A stretch of 64,000 nt of DNA from Candidatus Poribacteria bacterium (GTDB taxonomy: Bacteria > Poribacteria > WGA-4E > WGA-3G), in assembly GCA_026706025.1 (NCBI GenBank), contig JAPOZO010000020.1, forward strand, positions 1 to 64,000, written 5' to 3'. Positions within the stretch are counted from its first letter, which is position 1. Each line of letters starts with the position of its first letter. A model generated the notes under the pieces. That model ran no database searches. It was not told the origin of the DNA and saw nothing but the letters and a program-made list of their open reading frames with translations. Made by a program: the position numbers and the translations under genes. Positions 25,965-34,318 of the stretch are shown here, one piece after another.

Positions 25965-26249
25965 TTATTTGACGACTTCCGCACCAAACCCTGCATCTGC
26001 TAACGCAGTGATTAGCACCGAGCTTTTGATTTGACTCTTGACAACGACCGTTCTATCCCGGAGAGAGACCGAGACGATCTCCAATTCACCATCAACTTGA
26101 CCGAGTGCAGACCGCACTTTTGCTGCACACCCGCCTTAGTCCATGCCAGCCACTGCCAACTTGATTTCCTCTGTCTGCTGACCACAACCGATGAAGAACA
26201 CAACAACGGTGAGTAACAACACAACAGACGAGAAACGGATAACAGACAT
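25965..26249 (-). pseudogene. HMA-domain lipoprotein with in-frame UAA at the first metal-binding Cys position
   Basis: 95-codon frame interrupted once. ATG 26249 follows AAGGAG by eight bases. A lipoprotein signal (VVVFFIGCGQQ) leads into an HMA fold: IKLAVAGMD-stop-GGCAAKVRSALGQVDGELEIVSVSLRDRTVVV, ending LADAGFGAEVVK. HMA proteins bind Cu, Zn, Hg or similar through GMxCxxC. Here the first Cys codon is TAA (26136-26138) and everything after stays in frame and well conserved. One base separates TAA from TGA, the selenocysteine codon; two separate it from a Cys codon. A GTGCAG/CTGCAC stem lies ten bases past the stop. It may be a decayed selenoprotein, a simple nonsense mutation, a sequence error, or readthrough. 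I label it pseudogene because it cannot be fully translated by standard rules. Confidence 0.7.
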
Positions 26250-26357
26250 AAAAATCACTCCTTGTTATCCTTTATCAAAAGCTTCCGCGACTAAAACCCC
26301 GTCCTTGGTAGCACTATTGGTGTTCCTACGTGCTACAGTTGAGCTCACGTTTATAGT

Positions 26358-26373
26358 GGCAAGTATCATGCCA
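26358..26373 (-). promoter_or_regulatory. sigma54 (RpoN) promoter
   Basis: On the minus strand TGGCATGATACTTGCC matches the -24/-12 consensus TGGCAY-N6-TTGC with exact GG-N10-GC spacing. The start would fall near 26347, about 98 bases upstream of the HMA lipoprotein ATG. Confidence 0.8.
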
Positions 26374-26416
26374 ATGTGAGAAACCTGACTATTAGGGGAT
26401 CCCACGATTTTTCTAC

Positions 26417-26433
26417 TGTAAAGATTCTTTACA
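26417..26433. promoter_or_regulatory. 17-bp palindromic operator / enhancer site 1
   Basis: Perfect palindrome TGTAAAGATTCTTTACA centred about 78 bp upstream of the predicted sigma54 start. Identical to site 2. Position fits a binding site for the activator encoded upstream. Confidence 0.75.
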
Positions 26434-26458
26434 ATTGTCAATATTTTTTACACTGGAC

Positions 26459-26475
26459 TGTAAAGATTCTTTACA
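26459..26475. promoter_or_regulatory. 17-bp palindromic operator / enhancer site 2
   Basis: Second identical copy of TGTAAAGATTCTTTACA, 42 bp (four helical turns) from site 1 and about 120 bp upstream of the predicted start. A half-site-like TTTTTTACA lies between the two. Confidence 0.75.
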
Positions 26476-26623
26476 TTTGATACACTGAACGCGTGATTCT
26501 GGCTCGAATGCCGAGCCTCGTAATACCCAGTCTCCTGAGAAAGACGAACGGACGCACTGCATCAGCAAACCTTCCTGCTGTAGGCGCACGGACATAAAAG
26601 TCTCTACTACATTTGCGTAAGTC

Positions 26624-27667
26624 CTATGCCTCACCACTATAGGTGCGTAACTTGATGTGCAAGGTGACCCGGCTAATTCCTAAAACCTCCGCCGTTTTTG
26701 CCTTATTCCCCTCCTCTCGCGCCAAAGTCGTCAAGATCGCTGACTTCTCTATCTCTTTCAAGGTTGTATCCATGGGAAAGCAGGGAAAGCACAGCACGAA
26801 ACGTTCTGCGTCGTTAGAATTTGCTGCGGCTGTTGCATCGGTCAACGGTAATGGGTCGGCTTGAGGTGTCCGCACATCTTGTGGTAAGTGGTGCGGTAAG
26901 ATTTCACCCTCTTCCGCTAAGAGGACGGCACGACCGATGACACCTTCTAACTCCCGGATATTCCCAGGCCAGCTGTAGGCATCAAATAACGAGAGGACTT
27001 CTGGATTTATGTCGGCTATCTTTTGACTGCAACCGTTGGTTTCCTTTTTCAAAAAATGTGTTGCCAACGCGGGAATGTCTTCCCGCCGCTCCCGTAACGC
27101 CGGTAACTGGATATGAAGCGGTTTCAATCGCTCATAGAGATCTCGGCGAAACCTACCTGCTGCAACCGCTTCTATAAGGTCGATATTTGTAGCTGCAAGG
27201 ACGCGCACTTTCACCGGAATCTGTTTTGTCTGTCCCACACGGCGAATCTCGTTTTCCTGAAGGACCCGCAACAATTTCGATTGTAGGCGTATCGAAAGTT
27301 CCCCGATTTCGTCGAGGAAGAGTGTCCCTCCCGATGCGGTTTCAAACAGTCCAATGTGTTGATTATCTGCACCGGTAAATGCGCCCTTCTCATGTCCAAA
27401 GAGTTCACTTGCTATCAGGTTCTCTGCAATCTCCGCGCAGTTCACGATGACGATCGGGTGTATTGCATAAGGACTCTCTGCGTGCAAGGCACGCGCGACC
27501 AGTTCTTTACCGGTTCCTGTCTCGCCAGAAATAAGCACTATTTTATTAGATTTTGCGAACCTGTCAATACGTTTCAGTACTTTAAGATGCACGGTACTTT
27601 CACCGATAAGATCGTCGTAATTCCCATGCAACTTCTCTCTTGATAACAGCATTCCGGACGGTGCCAC
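26624..27667 (-). CDS. sigma54-dependent transcriptional activator (PspF-like, no receiver domain)
   Basis: 347 residues from GTG 27667 (AAAGG eight bases upstream; ATG 27652 is the alternative). It is an AAA+ enhancer-binding protein that remodels RNA polymerase-sigma54: Walker A GETGTGKE, the sigma54-contacting GAFTGA loop in KGAFTGADNQHIG, Walker B GGTLFLDEIGEL, arginine fingers in FRRDLYERL, and C-terminal Fis-type helix-turn-helix (AKTAEVLGISRVTLHIKLRTY). The N-terminal receiver or sensor domain is absent, as in PspF, so activity may be controlled by a partner protein. It is transcribed toward the palindromes and sigma54 promoter that follow it. Confidence 0.92.
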   Translation of the reverse strand: MAPSGMLLSREKLHGNYDDLIGESTVHLKVLKRIDRFAKSNKIVLISGETGTGKELVARALHAESPYAIHPIVIVNCAEIAENLIASELFGHEKGAFTGADNQHIGLFETASGGTLFLDEIGELSIRLQSKLLRVLQENEIRRVGQTKQIPVKVRVLAATNIDLIEAVAAGRFRRDLYERLKPLHIQLPALRERREDIPALATHFLKKETNGCSQKIADINPEVLSLFDAYSWPGNIRELEGVIGRAVLLAEEGEILPHHLPQDVRTPQADPLPLTDATAAANSNDAERFVLCFPCFPMDTTLKEIEKSAILTTLAREEGNKAKTAEVLGISRVTLHIKLRTYSGEA

Positions 27668-27921
27668 CTCTTCTGCCTTTGGGGCGGTTGTGTAAGTCTT
27701 GAAGGTATCCTATTCATCAAACACTTCTTTTACTGCCGACTCAAAACTGAATGATGCTTTTTATTTTTTGAAATGGATAATACCTTCTCTATAATTAAAA
27801 GACACAGTTTTTTGGCGAAAGGGTGCATACCGTTAAAAATTTAGGTTTTATTCCAACAGGAGAATTCGGTGGTTTGTGCTTTAGGGTTTTCTGAATATGG
27901 ATGGGTTACTATATAAGGCGT

Positions 27922-28040
27922 TTATAGTAAAGCCCATAATTATTTGGACATGCAGTTGCTCGTAGGGGCTGGGTCACCCAGCCCCTACGAGCGGGCGACG
28001 TTATCGTGGAGTGTCAACTTATTTTCGTGCTTTACTATAA
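27922..28040. mobile_element. MITE-like element, copy 1
   Basis: 119 bp bounded by inverted termini TTATAGTAAAGCCC... and ...GCTTTACTATAA. It encloses the palindrome with arms CGTAGGGGCTGGGT/ACCCAGCCCCTACG (27961-27989) and the motif GTGGAGTGTCAA. A second copy in opposite orientation lies at 58251-58366. Too short to encode a transposase, so it would move in trans. Confidence 0.7.
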
Positions 28041-28626
28041 GGTGGGCAAAACGGTCACTTTGATGTGAAAAAAATGCTTTTTTCTGCGAGAATAGGATGG
28101 GATGCCGTATCGCGTCTGGGCGCGATACAGCACTCACGCCTAAATCCTACCACCATAGATGTCAATTTAGGGTTTCCGTAGATTGGGTTGAACGGATGCC
28201 GCCAAAACCCTGAAAATCATAGGAAAACACAACTTTCTCCAGAGACACCACAGCCACCAGAGACCGAGTGAAACCCAACGCTTTCGCTTTGACGCTCCTC
28301 GGACGATGAACGTGTAAAGTTGGGTTTCACTACGTTCTTGAATAGATAAGGCAGGATATTAACTTTCAGGTGTGTTTGGTATATCAATATCCAACTTTTC
28401 AACGCCGTTCAACCCAACCTACCGGACTGAAGAGGGCTTTGAAGTCTTCAAGGTTTCCGCGGAGTATCGGGTTCGGTTGGGGGATTTAGTCTGGGAATAG
28501 ACTGGATTTAGTCTGGGGTTAGACTAAATCCGTTCCTTGTATTACATTTCCATTCCTTGTATTACATTCCGAACCTACCGGACCTGGGGAACCGAGACGA
28601 TTATTATTTCTAAAATTGACACCTAT

Positions 28627-28763
28627 GGTTCGGTTGCATGAAGATTGATTTTTTAATTCGGTAATATTGGAACGTGCGATGAATCGCACTACTACGAACC
28701 TGTCTGTTTGTAGTAGGGCAATTCATTGCCCGTTATTACCGAAATATTTCATCAAACCGAACC
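28627..28763. repeat. nested inverted-repeat (cruciform-like) structure
   Basis: Outer arms GGTTCGGTT (28627) / AACCGAACC (28755); middle arms AATTCGGTAATA (28655) / TATTACCGAA (28734); two inner hairpins GTGCGAT-GA-ATCGCAC (28674-28689) and GGGCAAT-TC-ATTGCCC (28716-28731), joined by ACTACTAC/GTAGTAG pairing. As RNA or cruciform DNA it would fold into one compact branched structure. Confidence 0.65.
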
Positions 28764-28838
28764 TACCGGGCTTGGCGGCGAATTAGAATTGCGGCGTACT
28801 CGCCCAGATGCGACGTGCATCATGCTGCAAGTGAAACT

Positions 28839-29741
28839 TTAGTCCATTTCCACGCCAGACATTTGTTCCAACGCCAACATCAGTGCCTGTGTGCCTAACC
28901 TACTGTGTCCTTGTGCTTGCACTGCCGTGTAAAGTTGGTGCACTAATGCGAGGCCCGGTAAGCTGAGATTCATCTTACGCGCCTCGTCCAAAGCGATACT
29001 CATATCTTTGATGAAGTGCTCTACGAAGAAACCGGGATCGAAGTTCCGTTGCAGGACGCGTGGCGCGAGGTTATCCAAGGACCAGCAAGCCGCTGCGCCG
29101 CCACTAATTGACGACAGCATCGTTTCCAAATCCAGGCCGGCTTTGTGTCCATAGATGAGTCCTTCACAGACCCCGATCATTGTGCCGGAAATCGTGATCT
29201 GATTGCACATTTTCGTGTGTTGTCCCGCACCCGCGCCGCCTTGGTGGACGATATTCTTTCCCATCGCTTCAAAGAGCGGCATCACGGCTTGAACTGCGTC
29301 CTCGTCGCCACCGACCATGATAGAGAGGCGTGCCTCTTTCGCACCGACATCGCCACCTGAAACAGGGGCATCTACCGATGAGACATTTTGTGCTTGTGCT
29401 GCGGCGTGAATCTCTTGTGCGAGTGAGGGTTCCGTTGTCGTCATATCAACGATGATGCTTCCGGGTTTCGCGCCTTTTAAGATACCGTTATCACCGAGGT
29501 AGACTTCACGGACATCGGGTGGGAATCCGACAATCGTAAAAACAATATCAGAAGCCGCTGCGACATCACTGGATGTGTCTGCCCATGCTGCGCCTGCCTC
29601 CAAGAGTGGGTCCGCCTTCGCTTTTGTCCGGTTATAAACCGTCATTCCATAGCCCAAGTCCATTAGATGTTGGCACATCCAGCGTCCCATCACGCCGGTA
29701 CCGATCCAACCGAGTTTCGTCGTTGTAGGTTCAATTTTCAT
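28839..29741 (-). CDS. NAD(P)-dependent beta-hydroxyacid dehydrogenase (3-hydroxyisobutyrate / tartronate-semialdehyde type)
   Basis: 300 residues. N-terminal Rossmann fold with [16 protein letters not shown], substrate signature [16 protein letters not shown], and catalytic Lys in [11 protein letters not shown]; all-helical C-terminal domain. It oxidises or reduces beta-hydroxyacids such as 3-hydroxyisobutyrate or glycerate; the exact substrate is not evident. Normal length. Monocistronic between the repeat-rich gap and the flippase-like gene. Confidence 0.92.
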   Translation of the reverse strand: MKIEPTTTKLGWIGTGVMGRWMCQHLMDLGYGMTVYNRTKAKADPLLEAGAAWADTSSDVAAASDIVFTIVGFPPDVREVYLGDNGILKGAKPGSIIVDMTTTEPSLAQEIHAAAQAQNVSSVDAPVSGGDVGAKEARLSIMVGGDEDAVQAVMPLFEAMGKNIVHQGGAGAGQHTKMCNQITISGTMIGVCEGLIYGHKAGLDLETMLSSISGGAAACWSLDNLAPRVLQRNFDPGFFVEHFIKDMSIALDEARKMNLSLPGLALVHQLYTAVQAQGHSRLGTQALMLALEQMSGVEMD

Positions 29742-29941
29742 AATATTCCTTCTTTTTAATGATTAGGTTTTCGCGCCGATTTTTCCGTTGTCAAAATCGG
29801 GTTTCTGGTGAGTCTGTAGTCATCATAGGGTGATTAACGGGTATAAAGTTCTTGTCAGGAACAGACAACGGACATTCCTTTTGAACTTAAGTCTTATTTG
29901 TATCCGTTTTTATCCGTTAATTTTCAGATAAGTGGGCAGAT

Positions 29942-31006
29942 TCACGGCATAGTGTCTTTCACTATATCCTTTTTATTTCTAAAATCTCTTGCGACTTGCG
30001 CCCCGATGATAATACCGCCCACAAGGACGGCGCAATAGATACTGAAGAATCGTGTCAGCAATACAAAGAGTGGTATCAATTCTTTGGAGATCAGATTTTC
30101 CATCAGACCGACCGTTACAACCTCTGCGACACCACTTGCACCGGGACTCGGTGCGAACAGCACGACAAAGTTCAGCACCAAGCCAGTAACACAGAGTTCC
30201 CAGAGCGTTGTGTCTCCATTAAGTGCTTGGGCGACGATGTAGCTACCGACGATGCGTGCACCGATGAAACCGCAGGTTAAAGGTATACTCAACACGCACG
30301 TCCATTTGTGATCGCGGAGGAACATGGTCGCGAACGTTTTGTGTTCAGTCGTTAGTTGTTCCACTTTTAATGTGACGCGTTCTAAAAAAGGTGCGATGCG
30401 TGTGAACCTTCGTTGCGCAGCGTTACAAAGCCAATGAAAAAAACGGAAGACGATTTCTGGCTTGAAAAGCAGCAAGATAAATAGTAGGAATACCACGCCG
30501 AATGTCAAAAAACTAAATAGACTTACCCATGTAGCCCCTTCTGGTAGAAAAGGTGGATCTAACCAGAGGATCGTACCCGCACCCAGGATGAGGGTGATGA
30601 GTGTTGAGAAAAAGCAGATGAGACCTGATGTAATCGCACCTGACAGCGGGACACCTGTCCGCACATAGATGTAGAGGTGCCCGACCCCACCCGTCTGGAA
30701 AGGCGTAATAGCAGAGACGCAGAGGGTCGCTAAATTCGCACGGATGCTGTCACGGAAGCGGATCGTTGGTGTCAATTTCCGGATGAAAATGTGGAAACGC
30801 AGTGCTCCGAACAGCCAATCTACAAACATACACAGGCAAGCACCGAGAAGCATCTCAGTCTGCATCTCGTGAAAAACTCGCTTTATATCTTGACCACCGC
30901 TCCACAAAAAACTGACGAATAACCCAGCGAATGTACACACCACAAAAAGAAGCGTCCCGCGAACCACGTTTTCTCGGTTCAGGGAGCGGCTCAAGAATTC
31001 CTGCAT
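29942..31006 (-). CDS. flippase-like integral membrane protein (UPF0104/YbhN type)
   Basis: 354 residues with about eight membrane helices. The family core is visible: WLFGALRFHIFIRKLTPTIRFRDSIRANL, ITPFQTGGVGHLYIYVRTGVPLSGA, and FAPSPGASGVAEVVTVGLM near the C-terminus. Relatives include the lysyl-phosphatidylglycerol synthase membrane domain and putative lipid flippases. It follows nadC by 67 bp on the same strand. Confidence 0.85.
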   Translation of the reverse strand: MQEFLSRSLNRENVVRGTLLFVVCTFAGLFVSFLWSGGQDIKRVFHEMQTEMLLGACLCMFVDWLFGALRFHIFIRKLTPTIRFRDSIRANLATLCVSAITPFQTGGVGHLYIYVRTGVPLSGAITSGLICFFSTLITLILGAGTILWLDPPFLPEGATWVSLFSFLTFGVVFLLFILLLFKPEIVFRFFHWLCNAAQRRFTRIAPFLERVTLKVEQLTTEHKTFATMFLRDHKWTCVLSIPLTCGFIGARIVGSYIVAQALNGDTTLWELCVTGLVLNFVVLFAPSPGASGVAEVVTVGLMENLISKELIPLFVLLTRFFSIYCAVLVGGIIIGAQVARDFRNKKDIVKDTMP

Positions 31007-31073
31007 TGAAGATTAAGTTTCCTTTGTTAGACAGTTTGCCCGAGCAGTTTCCAACGGCACACAAGGCCCTATC

Positions 31074-31919
31074 CTACTTGGCAACGAGCGTCAGGTTTAG
31101 GCTGATATCCATCGGCATTGCCGAGTGCGTCAACGCGCCGACGGAGATGAAGTCTACACCCGTCGCCGCCACGGCTTTTACGCTGTCAAGTGTGATTCCA
31201 CCGGAGGCTTCCGTTACGGCACGATGGCTCACCTCTTCGACAATGCGCTGCATGATACCCGGAGGCATATTGTCAAGGAGTAAGATGTCCGCGCCTGCTT
31301 CGAGTGCTTCGTCTACCTGTTCGACGGTTTCGACTTCAACCTCAATCTTGGCTGTGTGTGGAACGATTTCTCGTGCGCGTTGTACAGCGTTACCGATACC
31401 GCCTGCGGCGACGATGTGATTGTCCTTAATCAGGACACCGTCGTAGAGTCCAAAGCGATGGTTTTGCGCACCGCCGACGCGCACGGCGTATTTCTGAACT
31501 GCCCGCCACCCCGCTGCAGTTTTCCGAGTGTCCACAATTTTGGTATCATAACCAGCAACTGCTTCCACAAATTGTGCGGTGAGTGTGGCGATCCCAGAGA
31601 GTCGCTGCAGAAAGTTGAGTGCCGTCCGTTCACCAATTAGAATAGTTTTAGCACTGCCTTGGACCTCGGCGATTGAAGTGCCTGCGACGACTGCATCGCC
31701 ATCTTTGACAAGCGTGCGAAATGTCAACGTCGAATCCAACTTCTCGAATACTCGCTCGGCGACCGGTAATCCTGCGACAATACCTTCACTCTTCGCAAGA
31801 AGTGTTCCTACCCCCATTTGTGTAGGCGGTACTGTCGCATCTGTCGTTATATCACCGATACCGATGTCTTCCCCAAAGGCGAGTTCAATTAAAGGATCTA
31901 ATGAACGCAAATTCAGCAT
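31074..31919 (-). CDS. nadC: nicotinate-nucleotide pyrophosphorylase (quinolinate phosphoribosyltransferase)
   Basis: 281 residues, the usual length. Converts quinolinate and PRPP to nicotinate mononucleotide in NAD biosynthesis. Visible motifs: FGEDIGIGDITTDATVP, ALNFLQRLSGIATLT, VDTRKTAAGWRAVQKYAVRVGG, HRFGLYDGVLIKDNHI, EVEVETVEQ and ASGGITLDSV with VDFISVGALTHS. nadA and nadB are not nearby. A repeat-rich leader (31925-32068) separates it from the upstream TIM-barrel gene. Confidence 0.95.
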   Translation of the reverse strand: MLNLRSLDPLIELAFGEDIGIGDITTDATVPPTQMGVGTLLAKSEGIVAGLPVAERVFEKLDSTLTFRTLVKDGDAVVAGTSIAEVQGSAKTILIGERTALNFLQRLSGIATLTAQFVEAVAGYDTKIVDTRKTAAGWRAVQKYAVRVGGAQNHRFGLYDGVLIKDNHIVAAGGIGNAVQRAREIVPHTAKIEVEVETVEQVDEALEAGADILLLDNMPPGIMQRIVEEVSHRAVTEASGGITLDSVKAVAATGVDFISVGALTHSAMPMDISLNLTLVAK

Positions 31920-31924
31920 TTTTA

Positions 31925-32068
31925 ATCATTGTCAGTTATCAGTTTTCAGAGGGAATAGTTATCGGTTTTCAGTAAAAGAGGTTTGCTGTTGTTTGCACAG
32001 TCAATTCAACTGTCACAAAAACCCTCTTAACCGATAACCGACAACTGACGACTGATAACTGACAACTA
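31925..32068. repeat. TTGTCAGTTATCAG-type intergenic repeat block
   Basis: A run of TTGTCAGTTATCAGTTTTCAG on the left and inverted ACTGATAACTGACAACT on the right enclose GGTTTTCAG...AAGAGG and CCTCTTAACCGATAACCG. The whole block can fold on itself. Same family as blocks at about 40705-40760 and 63345-63500. Confidence 0.7.
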
Positions 32069-32073
32069 TGGTA

Positions 32074-32988
32074 CTAATACCGTTCAAGATAAGGCGTTAG
32101 GAATTTCTTCGCATCTTCTGTGACATCCCACGCATTGGGCCAGAAACAGAGATCGATAGAGAACCAATCACCATCGTACCCGGTTTCGTCCATGATGACA
32201 GGGATAATTGCGTCGAAATCCAGCACGCCGTCTCCGAAGGGGGCATGTGTGCTTGTTTCATCGCCATGGAGCGTATTGTCGGAATCGATGAGGTGGAAGT
32301 GCCCGATTTGCCCCTTGAGTTGCCGTGCGAGATCAATAACGCCATTATCGCCAAGCGTTTCCTTTTCTCCGCGCTGCCGAGAACCGACAACAGCACACAT
32401 CTGCGCGTGGCATGTATCGAACATCACTTTGAAGTTTGGATGATCAACAGCCTTTGGCATATTAATAATATCGCTCGGTTTGTTGAACATGAATCCGGGT
32501 TCAAATTCCCAGAGCATCAGCACACCGTGGTCTTCAGCGACTTGGGCACAGCGTTTCCAAACAGAGACGATCCGATCCCATGCTTTCTCCCATTCAACGC
32601 CTGGAATTCCTTCCTCGGGGTCATCCACTGTATCAACCCGGATAGCAGGCGACCCGAGGTCCAAGGCGAGTTGAAGATTCTCTTTGAACAGTTTGAAATA
32701 TTTATCGTCCTCTTGCGCTTCGTCTGTGGCGGGACCCGGGTGCGACCAGAAGTCGGCGGCTAAGCCAGAGACTTCCAAGCCGTAATAGGAGATTAAACCT
32801 TTAACGGCATCCCGATCGCTTTTCATCGGATAGTCGTTGATGTCAATGTGTGGTTTGAACGCCCCGATTTCAACGCCGTCAAATTCCAGTTCGCTGAGAC
32901 GTTTGACGACATCATCGAACGGAACAGGGTTATCTTCATAAGGACCAAATGCGTAAGCCCAACTTCCAATAGACAATTTTTTTGCCAT
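32074..32988 (-). CDS. sugar phosphate isomerase/epimerase-like TIM barrel
   Basis: 304 residues from ATG 32988 (MAKKLSIGSWAYAFG), with GGAGAG five bases upstream; an in-frame TTG 12 bases earlier lies within the ribosome-binding site. Xylose-isomerase-like TIM barrel with candidate metal ligands Glu in LWEFEPGF, Asp/His in MFDTCHAQM, His in GHFHLIDSDNTLHGDE, and an acidic C-terminal strand. Such proteins are numerous in this type of genome and substrates vary. Single gene ahead of the nadC leader repeats. Confidence 0.85.
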   Translation of the reverse strand: MAKKLSIGSWAYAFGPYEDNPVPFDDVVKRLSELEFDGVEIGAFKPHIDINDYPMKSDRDAVKGLISYYGLEVSGLAADFWSHPGPATDEAQEDDKYFKLFKENLQLALDLGSPAIRVDTVDDPEEGIPGVEWEKAWDRIVSVWKRCAQVAEDHGVLMLWEFEPGFMFNKPSDIINMPKAVDHPNFKVMFDTCHAQMCAVVGSRQRGEKETLGDNGVIDLARQLKGQIGHFHLIDSDNTLHGDETSTHAPFGDGVLDFDAIIPVIMDETGYDGDWFSIDLCFWPNAWDVTEDAKKFLTPYLERY

Positions 32989-33055
32989 GTTTCTCTCCAA
33001 ATTTTAAGCGCGGTTTTAGTTGGCAACTTACCGCGCGTTTTTCGGTAGAGTATTC

Positions 33056-34273
33056 CTATGATACGTCCGTCACCAGCGTCCGAACCGCCGTTTCGAGGTC
33101 AAGGGTTATCTGCTCTACCATTTCTCTTTTCTGTGTTTTGTAGGTATCATAGCATTCCCGGAGATTTTGGGGTTCACCGACACGGAGTGATGCGACCCGC
33201 GGTCCCCGCATTTTTGCTGTACCAAACACTTCTCTTTCCAGACGGATAATTACCTCAAGAAACCGTTCCGGTGAAGGTTCCTTGGCGACATACCCGTCCG
33301 AAATTGCTATAAAGTTAATTAACCGCTCCAGATCCGGATAGAATTGTTGGAATTTCTGGAGCAGTTCTTCATGTATCTTCTGTTCGTACTCGGTCATCTG
33401 CTCAATGTCTTTATAGACTTCGGCATCAACCAGATTTTTCAACGCACGTACGCGTGTAAGCACATCCGCTTCAGTATGGATGCCCATAATTTGTTCCGCA
33501 TGGGACAATATCTGTTCTTTCAGCTTTTGGATATGCACATCAAGTGGCACGGTTTCGTCCACCTTATATTGATATTCCGCAGCAAGTGTCCGAAGAACTG
33601 CGACACCGATGTGTCTCAATCGTTCGTAACGTTCTGTTGACGTTCTTCCAACAGGCGGGAGAATAGCACGTTCTAACCGCGTGAGGGCGGCATCAATAAC
33701 GTCCCACATGTTTTGTGGGTAATGATATTTGATCCCGATGGGAACGACATAGAGAGGTTTGCTGATGCCCGCTTTTTGCATATCATCCAAAGCCCAGAAG
33801 CAGAGTTGGGTAACGCCTCTCTCAAAGCGCATGATGGTATCGTTCTGCCGTGAAATTTCTCCCTCTCCGAAGATAACAATAGGTGCATCACCTTTCGTTA
33901 AAATTTCACGTGTTGTGCGGAAGGCGTTTCGGTCCGCGGTGCCACGTACAATTGAATACGCGCCGCACCACTGCAACAAAAGACTGCATAAGCCGCCGAA
34001 TTTCCCTTGGTCGAATGTCTCTCGGGCGGTCATGTAATAGTACTGCTGAGAGAGGCGTTTGGACAAGAGAAACATAACGGCTGGATCCGCGTGCGCCGCG
34101 TGGTTCGGAGCCAGCACGGTCGGATGTCCATCCGTCGTTTTCAAACGGGCAATGGACTCGGTGTCAATATCTAATGTTAACCCCTTCAAATACAAACGAT
34201 TGATGAGCGGCATGAGGGCTTTGACAACCTGAATCGCGGTCGTATTCGGTTTAGCAGGTTTAAAGTCTAACAT
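33056..34273 (-). CDS. PlsC-like acyltransferase
   Basis: 405 residues. Glycerol-3-phosphate/1-acylglycerol-3-phosphate acyltransferase domain at about 40-230, with catalytic NHAAHADP (NHxxxxD type), the substrate motif IVRGTADRNAF, and GEGEIS in place of the usual PEGTRS. The C-terminal ~170 residues are helical, charged and not part of the canonical domain. Probably membrane-associated and involved in phospholipid or other acyl transfer; acceptor unknown. A 45-bp gap to the upstream cupin suggests co-transcription. Confidence 0.8.
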   Translation of the reverse strand: MLDFKPAKPNTTAIQVVKALMPLINRLYLKGLTLDIDTESIARLKTTDGHPTVLAPNHAAHADPAVMFLLSKRLSQQYYYMTARETFDQGKFGGLCSLLLQWCGAYSIVRGTADRNAFRTTREILTKGDAPIVIFGEGEISRQNDTIMRFERGVTQLCFWALDDMQKAGISKPLYVVPIGIKYHYPQNMWDVIDAALTRLERAILPPVGRTSTERYERLRHIGVAVLRTLAAEYQYKVDETVPLDVHIQKLKEQILSHAEQIMGIHTEADVLTRVRALKNLVDAEVYKDIEQMTEYEQKIHEELLQKFQQFYPDLERLINFIAISDGYVAKEPSPERFLEVIIRLEREVFGTAKMRGPRVASLRVGEPQNLRECYDTYKTQKREMVEQITLDLETAVRTLVTDVS

Positions 34274-34318
34274 TGCGTACTACCGTTTGCGCCATACAGC
34301 AAGTTGTTGTCTACTACT

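Larger units (their letters stand above)
27668..28838. other. 1.17-kb gene-free, palindrome-rich intergenic region
   Basis: No credible gene. It holds a MITE-like element (27922-28040), direct repeats of TTCCTTGTATTACATT (about 28529-28570), inverted/direct TTTAGTCTG units (about 28480-28530), three copies of CCTACCGG(A/G)C (28418, 28574, 28762) and a nested hairpin (28627-28763). It looks like accumulated non-autonomous repeats. Confidence 0.7.

Noticed and set aside
28217-28402. 61-codon minus-strand frame in the repeat-rich gap
   Set aside because: Built from inverted AACCCAAC/GTTGGGTT repeats and has no start signal or protein-like pattern.
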